NCBI RefSeq assembly: GCF_001424705.1
Contig: NZ_LMRA01000045.1
Coordinates: 163,501 to 227,500 of the forward strand
Source: Methylobacterium sp. Leaf465
GTDB lineage: Bacteria > Pseudomonadota > Alphaproteobacteria > Rhizobiales > Beijerinckiaceae
DNA length: 64,000 nucleotides
Direction: 5' to 3'
The position numbers were made by a program, and so were the translations under genes. The notes beneath the pieces are model-generated. The model saw only the letters and a list, made by a program, of their open reading frames with translations, did not search any database and was not told where the DNA came from. Below are positions 62,078-64,000 of the stretch, piece after piece; position 1 is the stretch's first letter, and each line of letters starts with the position of its first letter.

Positions 62078-64000
62078 ATGGCTTCGCGCCCGCGCAGCGA
62101 GCCGGATCCCTTGGCAAAACGTATCCATCCCAATCCCGGCGCTGCCGGTCTTCCCTCCCGGGAGCAGATCCTCGCCTTCATCGCCGCCTCCACCGAGACG
62201 GTCGGCAAGCGCGAGATCGCGGCGGCCTTCAACATCAAGGGCGCCGACCGGATCGGCCTCAAACGCATCCTGAAGGAGATCGAGGAGGACGGCGCCATCG
62301 CCCGCGGGCGCGGCGGGCTCGCGCCCTCCGGCCGCCTGCCGCCGGTGGTGCTCGCCGACATCACCGCCCGGGACCGCGACGGCGAGTTCCTGGCGAGCCC
62401 CGCCGAGTGGGACGTCGGCAACGGCGCCACCCCGAAGATCACCGTCGCCACGCCCCGCGGCGGCAAGCGCCCGGGCCAGCCGGCGCCGGGCATCGGCGAC
62501 CGGGTGCTGCTGCGCGTCGAGGCCAGCACCGGCGAGCCGGGCCGTTACACCGGCCGCGTCATCAAGGTGCTGGGCAAGAGCAAGTCGGACATCATCGGCG
62601 TCTTCCGCGCCGGCCCCGAGGGCGGGCGGCTCATCCCCGTCGAGAAGCGGGCACAGGGCCGGGAAGTCGCGATTCCCGCCGGCGAAGAGGGGGACGCCCG
62701 CGACGGCGACCTCGTCAGCGTCACCCTTCAGCGCGAGAGCCGCTTCGGCCTGGCCCAGGGCCGGGTGCGCGAGCGCCTCGGGTCGCTGGGCTCGGAGAAG
62801 GCCGTCAGCCTGATCGCGCTGCACCTTCACCACATCCCGCATGTCTTCGCCGCCGCCACCCTGGCGGAGGCCGACGCCGTGGTACCGGTGGGGCTCGCGG
62901 GCCGCGAGGATTGGCGCACCGAACCGCTGCTCACCATCGACCCGCCGGACGCCAAGGACCACGACGACGCCGTGATGGCGACGTCGGATCCCGACCCGGC
63001 CAACGCGGGCGGATTCGTCGTCACCGTGGCGATCGCCGACGTCGCCGCCTACGTGCGTCCGGGCTCGGCCCTCGACCGCGAGGCTTTGGTGCGCGGCAAC
63101 TCGGTCTATTTCCCGGACCGCGTCGTGCCGATGCTGCCCGAGCGCATCTCCAACGACCTCTGCTCCCTGCGGGAGGCCGAGGACCGGCCGGCGCTGGCCG
63201 TCCGCATGGTGATCGCCGCCGACGGCACGAAGCGCCGGCACAGTTTTCACCGGGTGATGATGCGCTCGCGGGCCAAGCTCAGCTACGCCCAGGCCCAGGC
63301 CGCCATCGACGGCTTCGCCGACGACGTCACCGCCCCCCTCCTCGATCCCGTGCTGCGACCCCTCTGGGAGGCCTACGCCGCCCTGCGCGAGGCCCGCGAC
63401 GCCCGCGGACCGCTGGCCCTCGACCTGCCCGAGCGCAAGGTGCTGCTCGACGCGGACGGGGCGGTCGACCGCGTGGTGGTCCCGGCCCGCCTCGATGCGC
63501 ACCGCCTCATCGAGGAGTTCATGATCCAGGCCAACGTCGCGGCCGCCGAAACCCTCGAGCAGGCGCGCCAACCCCTGATCTACCGGGTGCACGACGAGCC
63601 GGCCCTTGAGAAAATGCGGGCCCTCGGCGAGGTCCTGGCCTCCATCGGCATCAAGCTGCCGAAGGAAGGCATCCTGCGCCCGGCCCTGTTCAACCGCATC
63701 CTCGCCACCGTGGCGGAGACCGAGCACGCCATCTTCATCAACGAGGTCGTCCTGCGTTCGCAGGCCCAGGCGGTCTACGCCGCGCAGAACCTCGGCCATT
63801 TCGGCCTCAACCTCCGGCGCTACGCCCACTTTACCTCGCCGATCCGGCGCTACGCCGACCTGATCGTCCACCGGGCCCTGATCTCCGCCTGCCGCCTCGG
63901 CTCGGACGGCCTGTCCTCCGAGATGTCCGTGGCGGCCCTCGACCAGATCGGCGAGCAGATCTCGGCCGCCGAGCGGCGGGCCATGGCGGCCGAGCGGGAA
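62078..64000 (+). CDS. rnr: Ribonuclease R, N-terminal part
   Basis: 3'-5' exoribonuclease of the RNB family, cut by the right edge after 641 codons, with no stop in that span. Order: winged-helix domain (about 30-90, with REIAAAFNIKG), cold-shock domains (about 90-260), then the catalytic RNB domain with LLTIDPPDAKDHDDAV, which holds the catalytic Asp cluster, and HFTSPIRRYADLIVHR near the end. ATG 62078 is the chosen start. The S1 domain and basic tail lie outside the window. Confidence 0.93.
   Translation, partial: MASRPRSEPDPLAKRIHPNPGAAGLPSREQILAFIAASTETVGKREIAAAFNIKGADRIGLKRILKEIEEDGAIARGRGGLAPSGRLPPVVLADITARDRDGEFLASPAEWDVGNGATPKITVATPRGGKRPGQPAPGIGDRVLLRVEASTGEPGRYTGRVIKVLGKSKSDIIGVFRAGPEGGRLIPVEKRAQGREVAIPAGEEGDARDGDLVSVTLQRESRFGLAQGRVRERLGSLGSEKAVSLIALHLHHIPHVFAAATLAEADAVVPVGLAGREDWRTEPLLTIDPPDAKDHDDAVMATSDPDPANAGGFVVTVAIADVAAYVRPGSALDREALVRGNSVYFPDRVVPMLPERISNDLCSLREAEDRPALAVRMVIAADGTKRRHSFHRVMMRSRAKLSYAQAQAAIDGFADDVTAPLLDPVLRPLWEAYAALREARDARGPLALDLPERKVLLDADGAVDRVVVPARLDAHRLIEEFMIQANVAAAETLEQARQPLIYRVHDEPALEKMRALGEVLASIGIKLPKEGILRPALFNRILATVAETEHAIFINEVVLRSQAQAVYAAQNLGHFGLNLRRYAHFTSPIRRYADLIVHRALISACRLGSDGLSSEMSVAALDQIGEQISAAERRAMAAERE

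Overview
The window is a GC-rich (about 70%) chromosomal segment from an alphaproteobacterium of the Hyphomicrobiales. Gene content and protein style fit Methylobacterium or a close Methylobacteriaceae relative. This is inferred from DUF1674/DUF2794-type genes, ZapA-6S RNA-FCL order, tig-clpP-clpX-lon order, BluB, PII-GlnA, and a SoxYZ-like/CXXCW pair known from PQQ alcohol metabolism. It is almost all core genome: no insertion sequence, integrase, phage gene or CRISPR array was seen.

Layout. 1-7627: the end of purQ, then a leftward block with apt, an inositol-monophosphatase-like gene, a Sel1-repeat protein, a ThiE-like protein and glycolytic/Calvin enzymes (fba, pgk, gap). 8053-12587, rightward: a DUF4164 coiled coil, zapA, a probable 6S RNA, 5-formyl-THF cyclo-ligase, a YmdB-type phosphodiesterase and a non-flagellar MotA/MotB-like pair. 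12597-21353: a lipoprotein, an S10 peptidase, holC, an alpha/beta hydrolase, pyrG, secG, a GNAT enzyme and tpiA. 21530-29343: a ppiD-trpE-trpG-trpD-trpC-moaC-moeA run. 29358-35646: a 44-residue ORF, a papain-like protein, rsmB, DUF1674, a cupin, an L,D-transpeptidase, bluB and small conserved proteins. 35751-42188: a Bax-inhibitor-1 protein, a SEC-C protein, pheT, pheS, rplT, rpmI. 42482-44742: two identical tRNA-Asp, a CAP-domain lipoprotein, a decayed cyclic-nucleotide-binding gene and tRNA-Val. 44896-51566: lon, clpX, clpP, tig and tRNA-Leu. 51797-57205: a copper-ligand-poor multicopper-oxidase homologue, nnrD/E, glnB and glnA. 57396-64000: a membrane protein, a SoxYZ-like carrier, a CXXCW protein, a thioredoxin, CcdA, a frameshifted FMN reductase and the first 641 codons of RNase R.

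The most interesting unit is the SoxYZ-like/CXXCW/thioredoxin/CcdA cassette (58323-60894). It looks like a complete periplasmic thiol-carrier module with its own reducing arm, with no Sox oxidation enzyme or quinoprotein dehydrogenase nearby. Other points of note are a multicopper oxidase homologue that has lost all type-1 copper ligands, a papain-type protease homologue behind rsmB, a gene with three inactivating lesions, an orphan leftward terminator suggesting an unannotated small RNA, and short degenerate tandem repeats (12-16 bp) in the leaders of pyrG, bluB, lon and glnA.
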